Below, piece after piece: positions 12,010 to 23,651 of a stretch of 64,000 nt of DNA. Both the position numbers and the translations under genes were made by a program. Origin of the DNA: Metopolophium dirhodum (Eukaryota; Arthropoda; Insecta; Hemiptera; Aphididae); NCBI RefSeq assembly GCF_019925205.1, contig NW_026869896.1:2046001-2110000 (forward strand), in the 5' to 3' direction. The stretch's first letter is position 1. Each line of letters opens with the position of its first letter. The notes under the pieces are model-generated. The model was not told where the DNA came from. It made no database searches and saw only the letters and a program-made list of their open reading frames with translations.

Positions 12010-13668
12010 GATATAGTCATGTTTTATTGATCATCTGAAAAAAACATAACAAATAAACATAGAAAAATTTTTGTTGAGAAAAAATGTTCCTGTTAAAAAC
12101 TCACTTATTGGGTGTCTGCTATCGGTACCTGAAAATGATATGTTTGATTAGAATTATTAATTTCAAAAACTAAAGTATTTATATTATATCCTTACGACGT
12201 TTGGCGGTGGGCTCGGTGGCGTCTCCCTTGCTGTGACGTAGAGCTCCTGAAAATAATGTGTTTGATTAGACAAAACTTGAATTTTTCTTAAATATATTAT
12301 ATACTAATATATCCTTATGTTTGGCGGCTGCGCAGTTTCGGCGGTCTGATTGAGGTCCTGAAAAATTTGTTTAATTAGATTTATAAATTTCAAAAACTCA
12401 ATAGCTTTTTTTTAATATACTAATATATCCTTACGTCTGCTGGTCGACTACTGCTGGCCTCCTGAAAATAATTTGTTTAATTAGATTTATAAATTTCAAA
12501 AACTCAATAGCTTTTTTTTAATATACTAATATATCCTTACGTCTGCTGGTCGACTACTGCTGGCCTCCTGAAAATAATTTGTTTAATTAGATTTATAAAT
12601 TTCAAAAACTCAATAGCTTTTTTTTAATATACTAATATATCCTTACGTCTGCTGGTCGACTACTGCTGGCCTCCTGAAAATAATTTGTTAATTAGATTTA
12701 TAAATTTCAAAAACTCAATAGCTTTTTTTTAATATACTAATATATCCTTACGTCTGCTGGTCGACTACTGCTGGCCTCCTGAAAATAATTTGTTTAATTA
12801 GATTTATAAATTTCAAAAACTTGATAATTATTTTAAATATACTAATATATCATTACGTTCGGCGGCCTCCGACTTTCCGTCTGCCTACGGTCCTGAAAAA
12901 TTTGTTTAATTAGATTTATCAATTTCGAAAACTTGAACGCTTTTTTTAATTATACTAAATATATATCCTTACCTTCTTCGGCCGCGGCGAGGCCGTTTTC
13001 AGTAGACCGTCCTGAAAATAATTTGTTTAATTAGATTTTTTGATTTCGAAAACTTGAATGTCTTTTTAAATATACTAATATATCCTTACGCTTGACGACG
13101 GCCGCCGCCTACCACCATCACCACCCCTCCGCCTACCACCATCACGACCCCTGACACCGCCACCGCCACCGCCCCTTTTGGACGGACCACCTCTGGACTT
13201 GGCTACAATATAAATTACAATTATATACATAATATTAAGACTGTTATTAAGGAATATGTAAAGTAAACACTCACCGCAATCCCGGGACAAATGTCCCTGT
13301 TTACCACAGTTATAGCATTCTGAAACGGGTAGATATAATTTTAATCGTTTCTAATTGTATACAATATATATATATTAACCAATAGTCTTATACAAATGTA
13401 TGCTTACTTCGGTCGCGACCTCCACCGCCACCGCCATCGCCATCACCACCACCACCGCCCCCTTTCGACGGGCCACCTCTGGGCTTGGCTACAATATAAA
13501 TTACAATTATATACATAATATACATAACAGTTATAAAATTCTGAAACGGGTAGATAATATATAATATATTAACCAATGATCTTATACAAATGTATACTTA
13601 CGTTGAGCGCGGTCTTGCCCGTGGTTAACATACACTGTGCAGCTCCGACTTATGTTGAAGACGCTCAT
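12010..13668 (-). CDS. CCHC zinc-knuckle / RG-rich microexon protein, unit A
   Basis: Exons on the - strand: 13602-13668 (ATG), 13408-13488 (KPRGGPSKGG, then Gly/Asp-rich), 13275-13319 (CYNCGKQGHLSRDC, a perfect C-x2-C-x4-H-x4-C knuckle), 13090-13202 (KSRGGPSKR, then GGR-rich), 12973-13011, 12857-12892, four 27-nt exons (12752-12778, 12647-12673, 12541-12567, 12435-12461; EASSSRPAD), 12319-12357, 12196-12246 and 12105-12128 (ends TAA). A non-coding 3' exon starts at 12034 with an AATAAA-like signal. All phases fit; from 13011 on every exon is a multiple of 3. Odd points: the donor after 12319 reads AT instead of GT, and a decayed extra knuckle lies near 13520-13540. Knuckle plus RG-rich tracts suggests a nucleic-acid-binding chaperone; the family is not recognised. 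Confidence 0.6.
12390..12800 (-). repeat. Tandem array of four identical 27-nt microexons
   Basis: Four units of 105-106 bp, each with a TTTTCAG acceptor, a 27-nt exon and a GTAAGG donor in - orientation. The intron and exon parts are nearly identical, indicating recent unequal duplication that lengthens the protein by nine residues per unit without frame change. Confidence 0.85.
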
Positions 13669-14910
13669 TCTAAATTTAATAAGACAGTTGAAAAGAACAA
13701 TTGATTGGTCTGCATTATTATGTTTGTGGCATTATAAAATATTCAATTCGTCTAACGAAATGCATATGGTGCACACTAAAACTAAGCCAGCGTTTGAAAA
13801 TTTATATGGTATAACAATATACATTATACATTAATTGATAAATACGATCGGCGGTGACCGTGTTAAAAACAAAAACAAAAAATAGAAAAAATATTTAGTT
13901 TCACAGAAAGCATGTGTTGCAGACAAAACTAAGGCTCGATTTTCTTCGCAAATTTATATTATTATTTTATTATTTAAATTAATAAATTATTATATACGAT
14001 CCGCGTTGAACGTGTTAACAAAACAAGGCCCTGATGTACGCTTGGCAATTGCCGTTAATGTTTTAGACTTTGTTACTCATTCTGAAGTTGACAAATAAAA
14101 AGCAATAAAGAAAGTGTATAGTAAAACAAACAATAAGTGATCTGTCGGTATTATTAAGTCGATGGTATGATAAAATATTAAATTCGTTGAACGGAAAGCA
14201 TGTGTTACATTACATTGATTGATTAATACCTACGATCTGCGGTCAACGTTTTAAAAAGCAACAAATTAAATTAATACTAAATTGTATACTCACGTGTTTT
14301 CTGTTATTCACGGCTGTCGGATGTTTAATAACGGTTATAGTCAGACGTCGGGTCGTCGGCGCAGTCTTAGAGCGGCGACAATAACAAGAGTCAAGGCAGG
14401 TAACCCATGCGGGTGACGATATCGCACGGCTGATTTATTGAATTGACATATTATATCGATATTTTATATTTTTATTATTCATTCGAACACAGCATTACAC
14501 CTTACACTTTTGACCATCATTCTTTTTTTCATTTTTGCAAAAAATTTTCATATAGTCATAATAATGCCACAGGATCATCACTCAAATTCATTAATACACA
14601 CGCAAACATGGTTTTCAAACATTCCCGCCTTTGACAGAATACCGCCAAAGTGGTAGGCCTTATCACCGACCGTTTATCGTCGATCCTCTCACTATCAGCG
14701 AATGACTTACAGTAAGTTGTAGGCGCGACTTTTAACAAGCCGACCCCGCGTTACGTATCCCCCGATTACACGATACGGGAGACCTTGGGTCAAACATCAT
14801 GTTGGTGCGCGGAAACGTTTCCGTGTTTTTCGGAGGTTCGTATGGGAAACAGAACCCCGATCCGCTGATCGAGTTTCGCTTCTATATTGCTCTACTCTAC
14901 TACTAAGCTT
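13669..14910 (-). promoter_or_regulatory. 5' region of the CCHC gene, unit A
   Basis: No coding exon recognised. Contains three diverged copies of a motif like ACGATCNGCGGTGAACGTG (near 13845, 13998, 14230) and a GC-rich stretch 14293-14420 (CGTCGG, GCAGGTAACCCATGC) that is also present upstream of the CCHC gene in unit B. Probably promoter DNA of the - strand gene. Confidence 0.4.
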
Positions 14911-15119
14911 ATGACGACAGAAATTATTAACGTGGCCGCTGGAAATTCACATAATATTTCCAATATATATTACGCATGGAAATGTTTAATGTTTTTGTAG
15001 ATCGTATTGGTTTTTGTAATTTGTAACATTATATGGGTTTGCTTATTATATACCTAAAGTTTATTTACATATATACATAGTATACATAGTATAACATTAT
15101 ACTGCATATATATAATTAT

Positions 15120-16260
15120 CCGGACCACTGAGGTGACTGACCTGCTAGACACCCTAAAAAGACGGTTACTATAAGATTTGCATAGAAGCCCGAAATGTTT
15201 TGAATTTTTTTTCACGGACATTATTACTTAATTTTCTGTTTTCGGAGACAGTTACGGAGACAGTTAAGGAGACCTGGCCGTCGCATATTGTCTGCTATCC
15301 GACGAAGTCGGATTGCCTACTCGGACCCCTGAGGTGACTGACCTGCTAGACACCCTACCCTTATTATTACGGTGAACGTCATTCGAGGTGACTGACCACC
15401 TAGACACTCAAAAAATGATGTTGGCTATATGATTCGCATAGAGGCCCGAAATGTTTTGAATTTTTTTTCCCGAAATTTATTACTTAATTTCGTGTTTTCG
15501 GCGACAGTAATGAACGCTGTCCGCGATTCGACGCAGTCGGATTGCATACCTGACGACGTGACCCGGCCGTCGTACATTGTCTGCTATCCGACGAAGTCGG
15601 ATTGCCTACCCGCACCACTGAGGTGACTGATCTGCTAGACACCCATAAAAAGACGGAGGCTATATGATTTTCATAGACCCCCGAAATGTTTTAAAATTTT
15701 TTTCACAGTAAAGAACGCTGTCCGCTATCCGACGCAGTCGGATTGCATACCTGACGACGTGACATGGCCGTCGCATATTGTCTGCTATCCGACGAAGTCG
15801 GATTGCCTACCCGCACCACTGAGGTGACTGACCTGCTAGACACCCTAAAAAGACGATGGCTATATGATTTGCATAGAATCCCAAAATGTTTTGAATTTTT
15901 TTTCACGTAATTATTTTTTCCATTTTCGGTGACAGTAATGAACGTTGTCCGCGATTCGACGCAGTCGGATTGCATACCTGACGAAGTTACGCAGCCGTCG
16001 CACATTGTCCGCTATCCGACGAAGTCGGATTGCCTACCCTTATTACTACGGCGAACGTCATTCGAGATGACTGACCTGCTAGACACCCATAAAAAGACGG
16101 CGGCTATATGATTTTCATGGACCCCCGAAATGTTTTACAATTTTTTTCACGTTTCACGTTTTGAACGTTGCATACCTGTTGCCGAGACATATAAGTTCAA
16201 CGTCGAGGTAGGTGACTGACCCGCTAGACCCCAAATAAATCGAGGTGGCTCTATGATTAT
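15120..16260. repeat. ~200-bp tandem repeats with palindromes, unit A
   Basis: About five or six diverged repeats. Each has GTGACTGACCTGCTAGACAC, an A-rich tract, a GAAATGTTTT(G)AATTTTT stretch, and one or two short hairpins with 7-bp stems: ATCCGAC-GAA-GTCGGAT (e.g. 15297-15313, 15586-15602) and a GCA-loop version (e.g. 15526-15542). The same repeats lie in unit B. The short open frames here are by-products of the repeat. Confidence 0.8.
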
Positions 16261-16320
16261 CCGAAATATTTGAATTCTATTACTTGATTTGGCGTTTTTG
16301 AAGGCAGTAAAAAACTTACA

Positions 16321-16455
16321 GCTCTCCGGTTAACTAATCCACTATCCTTCTCACAAATCCATCATTCTTTTCATTAATCCAACATCCTTATCAGCAATCC
16401 AAAATCCTTATCACTTATCCACTTTTCTTATCAATATCCACCGTTCTTATCATAA
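16321..16455. repeat. Short ATCC(A)...CTTATCA minisatellite
   Basis: About seven degenerate ~18-20 bp units of the type AATCCAACATCCTTATCA. A shorter run of the same units is at 36176-36270 in unit B. Confidence 0.65.
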
Positions 16456-16543
16456 CACTCATAACCGACATCGGTTGACGACCAGACCACAAGACCACTG
16501 CGGCATCCGACATCGACAACACTCATAACCGACACCGGGGGGT

Positions 16544-16578
16544 CTGGGGGTCTCCCCCAGCGACGCTCGGAGAGCTAG
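16544..16578 (+). repeat. Helitron-like 3' end motif (hairpin + CTAG), unit A
   Basis: A perfect 7-bp stem CTGGGGG/CCCCCAG with a TCT loop (16544-16560) is followed 14 nt later by CTAG and then T. This is the canonical layout of a Helitron 3' terminus inserted between A and T. However, units A and B stay similar beyond the CTAG, so if it is a terminus it belongs to an older insertion duplicated with the unit, or the downstream block was also duplicated. Confidence 0.4.
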
Positions 16579-17267
16579 TCTTATAGTATAAAACAGAAAC
16601 CCGAGGGCGCAGCCTGTGGCGAATTTCCGAACTGACTTAGTGAATTTTGGTGGGAAAACGGGTTCCCGGCGCTATCACTCCTTCTTATCACTTTTCGCGA
16701 TTTTTTTCAACATTTTTGCAGATTTTCGAGTTTTACCCCCCCGGGCGGCCCCGTTCGGACCTTATTCGCGTTCCCCGCTAAATTTACATACCGCGCGCGG
16801 CCGTACTTTTTTCCCGGCGGGCCCGCCGCGGTGGCGATTACGTGCAAACCGTCCGCCGCCGTCGCGCGCGTTTTTTGCCTTTGTTTTCAAGAATTCGAGT
16901 TTTAGCCCTTTTCGAGGCGTCAGCCTTTCCCGTTTGCCCCTTATTCACGTTCCCCGCTAAATCTGTAGGCCGCGCGCGGCCGTACTTTCACCTGTACGAT
17001 TCCTGGGGCCGCGGGACGGCGCCGAGAGTCGAGTGCCGATATCGCCGCCGTCGAGTAGGTATTACTATATACAGGCATAAATACGTGCGTCAGAGGGTCC
17101 GATATTTTTCGCGAATATCGCGTTTTCGACGTCCGACGGTGGCGGAGCCGGTCGTCCGCTGCCCGAAGCCGCGGGATCGCCGGCTCGAAAGCCCTCTGCG
17201 GACGTCGAATCCGCGTTCGTAATTCGCCGGGACGTCGAAACGGCTTAAGAGTCATAGATTCGACATA

Positions 17268-17356
17268 GGTTATCAACTCGGTAGGTAGGTAGGTAGGTAA
17301 GGCGTCGGTGCGGATGACCCGGGGGTCGTGGTTTCGATGCCGGACGCCGGGATTGA
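17268..17356 (+). repeat. tRNA-derived SINE-like head 1
   Basis: TTATCAACTCGGTAGGTAGG resembles a tRNA D-arm/A box, and GTCGTGGTTTCGATGCCGG, ~60 bp later, resembles a T-arm/B box. Four such heads occur in the window at matching places in units A and B. It cannot be a functional tRNA because the GTAG repeats expand the D-loop. Confidence 0.45.
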
Positions 17357-17764
17357 AAATAATTTGCGGCGGCCGTGTTAATTCGGAATTCTTTTTTTCG
17401 CGTTTTTTTTTTTGGTATTTAACTTTCGCCATCGCTTCCGCCTTATCGTGATATTCGTATTTAACCAACATTTTACGTTTTTTTTTCAAAATTCGAGTTT
17501 TACGCCTATCGAAGACGTCGGACCACCCCGTTGATGACTTATTCGCGTTCCCCGTCAGATTTTGAGTACTTTTTTGCCCTCCGCGGCCGAGACGACGCGC
17601 TTTACGTCCGCCGCCGTTGCGCGCGTTTTTTGCCTTTTTTTCAAATATTCGAGTTTTAGCCCTTTTTGAGGGGTCTGCCCTCCCCGTTTGCCCCTTATTC
17701 GCGTTCCCCGCTAAATTTATAGGCCGCGCGCCACCGTACTTTCTCCTGTACGAGTCCCGGGGCA

Positions 17765-17860
17765 CCAGTTTCCAACTCAGTAGGTAGGTAGGTAGGTGAG
17801 GCGTTAGTGCGGATGACCCGGTGTCGTGGTTTCGATGCCGGCCGCCGGGATTGAAGTTAA
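17765..17860 (+). repeat. tRNA-derived SINE-like head 2
   Basis: Closest of the four to a tRNA: CCAACTCAGTAGGTAGG, then GGTTTCGATGCCGGCCGCC. Confidence 0.45.
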
Positions 17861-17890
17861 TTTGTGGCGCTCGTGTAATAACGGACCTCT

Positions 17891-18469
17891 TTTTTCGCCT
17901 TTTATAATTCTGACTCCCCGTTTGACCGATTGACGTCGCGGTGAGCGCATAAAAATAAATGAATTAGGCTTGAATATATGCGACGAAGAGCATTTTTTTC
18001 ACGCGATTTTTCAAATATATGTATATAGATATACATATCATGCTTAATGTTTATGTAGGTCGTATAGGTTCTGATTATCCTACACGTGTATCTGATAAAA
18101 GACACCAATATACTAAACACGTATATCGTATGGTAACTTATAATAATATTATATCATGTACCTACATAATAAATATATAAACATAACGGTCACGATGTTT
18201 TCGTTGGGTCGGTACCAAATGTCTTGACACATAATAATTATTATAATAACTATTACTTCAAGTGTAGGTATACCAATTTGCGTTCAATTGTACACTAATG
18301 ACGTAGGTAAATATAAGTACGTTAGGTTATGTGGTTGTTTTTTCTTATTATTATTGTGTGCGTACATACCCACAATACAATAATAGGTATAAGTGTTTAT
18401 GCGTGCGTGAGAAATATTAAAAGTGGACCATCAATATTATACAGTGCACAATACTACGCGCGATAATAC
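17891..18469. other. Spacer between units A and B
   Basis: AT-rich, no gene recognised and no clear match to the B/C spacer. Confidence 0.5.
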
Positions 18470-18702
18470 AGTACGACCGTTATTATACGCAACATTATAC
18501 GCTTGGCGTGGGGTGGAGTGGAGCCGTGGGGGGACAACTTTGGCGACGCGAAACGCGCCCGTGTCAACCTGCCTCAACTCGTGACCGGCGCTCTTGCAAC
18601 GTACATCAAATCTCACCGAAAAGCCTAATACGTTGTATTATTTAATATTCAGTGCTTTTCTTTGAGTTTTGTTGTTCTGCATTGGGCGCTTTTCACAAAC
18701 CG
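18470..18702 (+). promoter_or_regulatory. Promoter and 5' UTR exon of unit B
   Basis: Homologous to 215-460: GGGGACAACTTTGGCGACGC, then ATTGGGCGCTTTTC, ending at a GTGAGT donor. The intron to 19233 is AT-rich. Confidence 0.5.
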
Positions 18703-19243
18703 GTGAGTAAACTTTTATATCTACTACTACTATATTATACTATTTAGATAGATAAACTACAGGTGTATTCGTGGAGGCGGCGCGTATCGCCAACGAACAT
18801 ATTTTCACCGCCTACAGACATCGTTCTCCGCTGCTCACGGCGCATTTCGAGTTTTTTTCGTACACTTTGAATACCTACAACGTTAATTAAACCGCATTCG
18901 TATTAGCTGAATACGTATTAGACGTGTAAGTCCGTTGGCCGTTTCGGCGCGTTGCCATTGCGGACACGTGTTTTACGGTTAATTCATAATATTGTGCTAC
19001 TGCGAGCTGGGTATGTAATTTTTCGTATTTTTCTATTTTTTATGTACATCATGTAAGCCGGTGTGTACCTATTAATTCTAAAAATAACACACGATACTCA
19101 TACATCACCGCTGATAACAAACTGTATCAGTCGTTTTTTTTTTACCACGAGGTTTTCATAATATTCAGTATTTACTTTTCACTTATTATTATTCCTATTA
19201 TTATAATATGTTCGTTCGTGATGATGCTTTTAGGCTATTCAAA

Positions 19244-19544
19244 ATGGTCAAACGCTGTGCTTTATGCGGAGTTGTGGACAACATCGATGACGTTTCCGTA
19301 CACAGGTATTTCACACAACACGTTGATACATATCGATATATATATTATAATAAATAATGTGTCGCCTCTTAGATTTCCAACTGCCGTACATCGTCGTATT
19401 GAGTGGGTGGCATTTGTGGTGGACCATGGTTTTCCCGTGAACCAAACATCTCAGCTGTGTTCGAGGCATTTCGTCCCCGGTGTCGACTACGCTGTGGGAA
19501 ACGCGCGGCGCCGCCGTCTGTGGCCCATGGCAGTGCCTTCTTTG
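19244..19544 (+). CDS. THAP zinc-finger exons, copy B
   Basis: Exons 19244-19305 and 19373-19544 encode 78 residues. Begins MVKRCALCG; Trp32, LCSRHF and AVPSL are present; C8 to C50 are separated by 41 residues, within the THAP range. Only about half of the exon-1 residues match copy A, although the replicase exons are ~99% alike. The domain ends exactly at the exon boundary in phase 0. Confidence 0.8.
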
Positions 19545-20861
19545 GTGAGTGTGTTCAATAAATATCATTTCATTGCAGTACACCATGACTGTATGCCCGT
19601 CTGACTGGACTTCTAATACTGTTGTATACTCTCGTGAGTTTGATGTACCTACTGTGTATTTCAAACCTAACTTAATTTCTTAACTTAACTCAATGGCATT
19701 CAAGCTTTTTGTTGTAACATAATACATATGACCTCACAAAAGTATACTTCTAGACCTTATAAATACGGTTTAATACACAATATCAAGTGAATGACATATT
19801 ATAACAAAATTCATGATATTACACTCATTTGGATCACATATCTTCATTATTTCAAGTTTGATCAATTTTCACAACATTTACAATTTCTGCAGTGCTAATT
19901 TCATTTCATTTGTTTACGTTTATTCCATAGTATGTAATTTTTAAAGTTAAGCCAATGACAATGAGTAGTACCCAACCTGCGGTTAAAATTCCTTACATGC
20001 TTAATTATTCACTGTGCTCTTAGATGCATATCATTGTTTCTGTACTCTACTATACTACCATACTATACTGGCTCGGTACAACATTCTTGAAAACTAAATG
20101 TCTATTTTATCATAAAACTTTCATTCAACTTATTATATTATGATTAAATTGTAGAATAACTTGAACGACATTCAATTGTGTTACTGCTGTTTCAGATTTC
20201 AAACACTTTGCTTATCAAATACTGGGTAAAGCTTATTTTACCTAGATTAACTCATAACTATACTAATATATCAACTTTTACTATAGAACACTTAAGGTTT
20301 TCTCACAGAAATTTACATTTTCTTAATGTTACTACTACACAAAGTAGGTATTACTAGAGACTCCTAACTAACCTCTCCTTTTTTTGTGAACTGTGTACTG
20401 GATAAGTGTTTTATAATTTCACATATTGCCGTACTGTTAGCAATGTTAAGATTATTTTAATACTTTCTTTCCTTTATTTATACAACTAACTTTGTTTGTA
20501 CTACGGTGTAACATATTTACTACTGATGTGTGTTATATCAATACTTAGTGGTGATAAATATAGGTGTGCTTGATTTTATCACATTGAAGACTCTTTAAAA
20601 AATAACACCACATATATGATTTCATATTCAACCTTACATTCAACTTATCATATAATGATTTCATATAAATGCACTTATTGCATACGAGTACCTACACTTA
20701 CTGTTATAGAGTGCAATACATTTTTTAAATGTAAGTCGTTATTGTTGTTGTTACAGTAATACCTAACCAACACAAGATTGAACACACAATCATTAAAATG
20801 TTTTCTTTTTATTGTTGTAAGTTAAACTTCTGTATTAAATAACACATTTTTTTTTCTACTA

Positions 20862-20862
20862 T

Positions 20863-20920
<58 letters not shown>

Positions 20921-20921
20921 G
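20862..20921. repeat. (CTA)n microsatellite
   Basis: About 20 tandem CTA/ACT triplets inside intron 2 of copy B. Shorter, interrupted runs lie at related places in A and C. Confidence 0.9.
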
Positions 20922-21804
20922 AACTAGGCCATTTGTAAGTTGTGTACTAGATAAGTATTTTATTAGTATTTTATTTTAATACTTAATACAACATTGTACT
21001 GATGTTAGGATGGACAGAGCTTAGATTTAGGCGTAGTCACACACATTATTTTGTACAACTCTTTGAAAAATGATCTGGACTACAACATGTATACTTTTAT
21101 ACTTTTATACAGTGCAATACAGTTTTACAACGTTTCAAAGTTATTGTTGTTAGAAAGATTATTAGTATGTGTGAAACAACTTAAATATTCTTCTGTGGAT
21201 TTCTTTGTTCTATGATTGGTACTTGTAAATACAACAGATATCTTAACCTAGAGCATTGTACTGATGTTATTTAGGTAGACCTTTTTCTCTTGAAAATCTC
21301 TTAAAAACATTTATCTTATACTATCTATATTGTTGTATTGATGTTTTACACACCTTCAATGGCATTTAGTAGTATTATACAAGTTCTACGGTTACAGTTA
21401 GTTATTATATTATTATAGGCATTTGAAAAGTTTTCTTACACAGTTAATATACATTCTACTACCAATAAACAAAATACTTTTCTCGCACACTTCTTAATAT
21501 TACCCCCACCACATCACTATTTACTACTGACCCAGGTTTACTCTCCTTCATTTGTAAGTTGGGCACTAGATAGGTATTTTATCATTTCACATGTGATACT
21601 CTTAGACTTAGACTCACTCTAACTACAACATGTATGCTTTTATTTGTGTGACATAAACCTTATTTCATATAAATATTCACTTATTGCATATTATAGGTAC
21701 CTACGCTTACTGTCATAGATAGCAATAATTATTGTTGTTATTATTATAATTATATAGAATTATCAATACAATTGTACCTACTCTAAACTCAACCTAACTT
21801 TTAG

Positions 21805-22116
21805 GTGCTTGGGGATGTCGAGATGGAAGAAAGGGAGGACGTGGAGGTCGTCGGCGTCCCAGTGGAGGGTGTGGAGTACGTGGAAGTCGTTGGCGTCCCA
21901 GTGGATATAGGGGATGATGTGGAAGGAGTGGAGGTGGTGGAGGACGTGGAATTTGTTGAGGTCCAGATGGACGGAGGTGATGACGTGGAAGTGGTAGAAG
22001 TCCAGATGGATGGAGGGGATGACGTGGAAGTGGTAGAAGTCCAGATGGACGAAGTGCAAGCGGAACTGGAGTTTGTGGACATGCTCGACGAGTTGCAGCC
22101 AGACGTCGACGAAGAG
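21805..22116 (+). CDS. Acidic minisatellite exon, copy B
   Basis: 104 codons, phase 0 on both sides. Starts VLGDVEMEERE and contains two full EVVEVQMDGGDDV-type units. It is the shortest of the three versions. Similarity to copy A becomes high shortly upstream of this exon (from about 21620), marking the left edge of the homogenised core. Confidence 0.65.
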
Positions 22117-22178
22117 GTCAGTAAATATGTCTTACTTATAAAAAAAACAATAAATAAAACTTATCATTTAAATTGCAG

Positions 22179-22792
22179 TTCCGACCACTTGCCGTGGGTG
22201 AACAACCCCGAGGGCGTGCGCCAATAATTGACAGGCCGGCAGGCGTGACACACCCGCTTCCAGAGCAGCACAACGCGGGCGCGTTAAACAGAATCTGCAC
22301 ACAGTGTAACGCCCGCCACTTCGAAGGCGAGGTTGTGGGCCAGGGTGCCAATATGCACTTCTCCACTTGCTGTAACAACGGTCAAGTGACCGCTGCAGGA
22401 CAACACGCGTTGTTGCCCGCCCCTTTTTTACTAATGAGTTTGTTGATTGGAGATTCACAGGATGGTCGTAGATTCCGAGACGACATCCGCCGGTACAACA
22501 ACGCCCTGGCATTCGCTGCGTTTAGCTGTGGCACAGACGACAGGCGTTTGCGAGGGCGTGGACCGCGAACGATGTGTATCCAAGGCCAAACTTATCAGAG
22601 GATAAATAATGACGTGGCCGTTGACCGAGTAGATGCCAACTACTGTCAGTTGTATTTCCTCGAGTCCGCAGAGGCCAACGCCCGCCGCGTTGGGATGGCT
22701 CTGCAGAGAAATCATCGTGAACTGTCCGTAGTTGTGATGGGACTATTGGACGGTTTTCTGCGGGACGTAAATCCGTACGCAATGGCTTTTAA
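22179..22792 (+). CDS. Helitron N-terminal exon 3 with Cys cluster, copy B
   Basis: 204 codons plus 2 nt. Follows TTGCAG with FRPLAVGEQ. Contains ICTQCNARHFEGE and HFSTCCNNGQV, the C-x2-C...CC cluster found near the N-terminus of Helitron proteins, then the Helitron-like N domain (QTYQRINNDVAVDRVD, LYFLESAEANARR). This is the full-length form against which the deletion in copy A is judged. Identical by eye to copy C. Confidence 0.85.
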
Positions 22793-23397
22793 GTAAGATA
22801 TAAATTTATTGTATTTATTAACATTAGGAATATGAATTGCCCCTTAGAGTAAATTTCTTTTACAGATCCCTTTCTCAAAGTAGACAGAAAAAACAAAAAA
22901 AATTACACACTGTAACCAATAAACTAACTATGTTAACTGTCAAACTAGATATTACGTTGATATTAGACACTCACAGCTACCAATATACTGCAGTTATTAC
23001 TTAATGTTCATTCAAAATAGTATACAAAGCAAAAAATTTTCTTACCTTTATTACTTAAATTATATTAAATATTATATGTATTTTATGTGTTTATTATAAT
23101 TTTACTCTGCTACCAACAGAGTTATATGTACTTATGAATGATACAGGTAACATTAAATATAACTTAGGGCTGGGACGTTTTTATATTTTATATGAAGTAT
23201 AGGTTTTATTGTTATTACCTAACCTATGTGGTCTCCTAAGCTTACTACACTTCACACACATTTATAATATATATATTTATTATTATGTATTATGTTAATT
23301 ATACAATTATAGAGTTAAATGCACTGAATGATTTATTTATGATTTCTACGTGGAGTCTGTCTAAGTATAAAAATATACATGTCTATATTTGTTCCAG

Positions 23398-23651
23398 GAA
23401 CATGCGTGAGGTGTGGCTGGCAGAAAGAGACCTAGCCGACGCCGATCCCGCAGGTGTGCGACCTAGGCCAGTGACTATGCATTTTGTCCGAGATGCGGCC
23501 CGAGACGACGGGCGAAACAACCTGCCTACCGCAAACGAAGTTGCGGCCGTGTTCGTAGGCGAAGGGGGTCGTCCGCCAAGAGACATTAATCTGGTCATCT
23601 ACGATACGAATCCAATCAACCCGCAACACAGGATGCAAACCATACCAGCGG
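23398..23651 (+). CDS. Helitron exon 4, copy B
   Basis: 254 nt, enters in phase 2 (KNMREVWLAERD) and leaves with one base before GTTAGT. RNNLPTANEVAAVFVGE and PRDINLVIYD match the block that usually precedes the YPL.FPYG region in Helitron proteins. Absent from copy A. The preceding intron (22793-23397) and the following one (23652-24523) are AT-rich without other content. Confidence 0.8.

Larger units (their letters stand above)
215..17880 (+). mobile_element. Unit A: THAP-Helitron plus convergent CCHC gene
   Basis: First of three head-to-tail units. Order: GC-rich promoter, THAP exons, acidic exon, Helitron replicase and helicase exons (all +), short-repeat array, nested hairpins, convergent CCHC/RG microexon gene (-), palindrome array, hairpin-CTAG motif, GC-rich blocks with tRNA-like heads. 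Unit B repeats this order 18,150 bp downstream. The replicase is defective here: the Cys cluster and exon 4 are deleted and the helicase has a stop. The unit ends are approximate, because I cannot identify terminal sequences or a target duplication for the whole unit. Confidence 0.65.
16600..17890. repeat. GC-rich tandem blocks at the end of unit A
   Basis: Four related copies of a ~160-bp module around 16725, 16889, 17488 and 17643, with ATTCGAGTTTTAGCCC and TTATTCGCGTTCCCCGCTAA followed by a GCCGCGCGCGGCC palindrome. A TTCGCGAATATCGCG near-palindrome lies near 17110. Long open frames on both strands are due to high GC and repetition; none resembles a known protein. Confidence 0.7.

Noticed and set aside
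15703..16005. 100-codon frame in the palindrome array
   Set aside because: Built from the tandem repeat itself, without start context or splice signals.
15120..16260. CRISPR array
   Set aside because: Repeats are long, diverged and without unique spacers of constant length, and the sequence is eukaryotic.
17268..17356. Functional tRNA gene
   Set aside because: The D-loop is expanded by GTAG repeats and the acceptor stem does not pair; only A- and B-box-like parts remain.
16616..17765. Large open frames in the GC-rich block (up to 274 codons on the - strand), also at 36409-37091
   Set aside because: Low-complexity Arg/Pro-rich products from tandem repeats; frames are not kept between units A and B.
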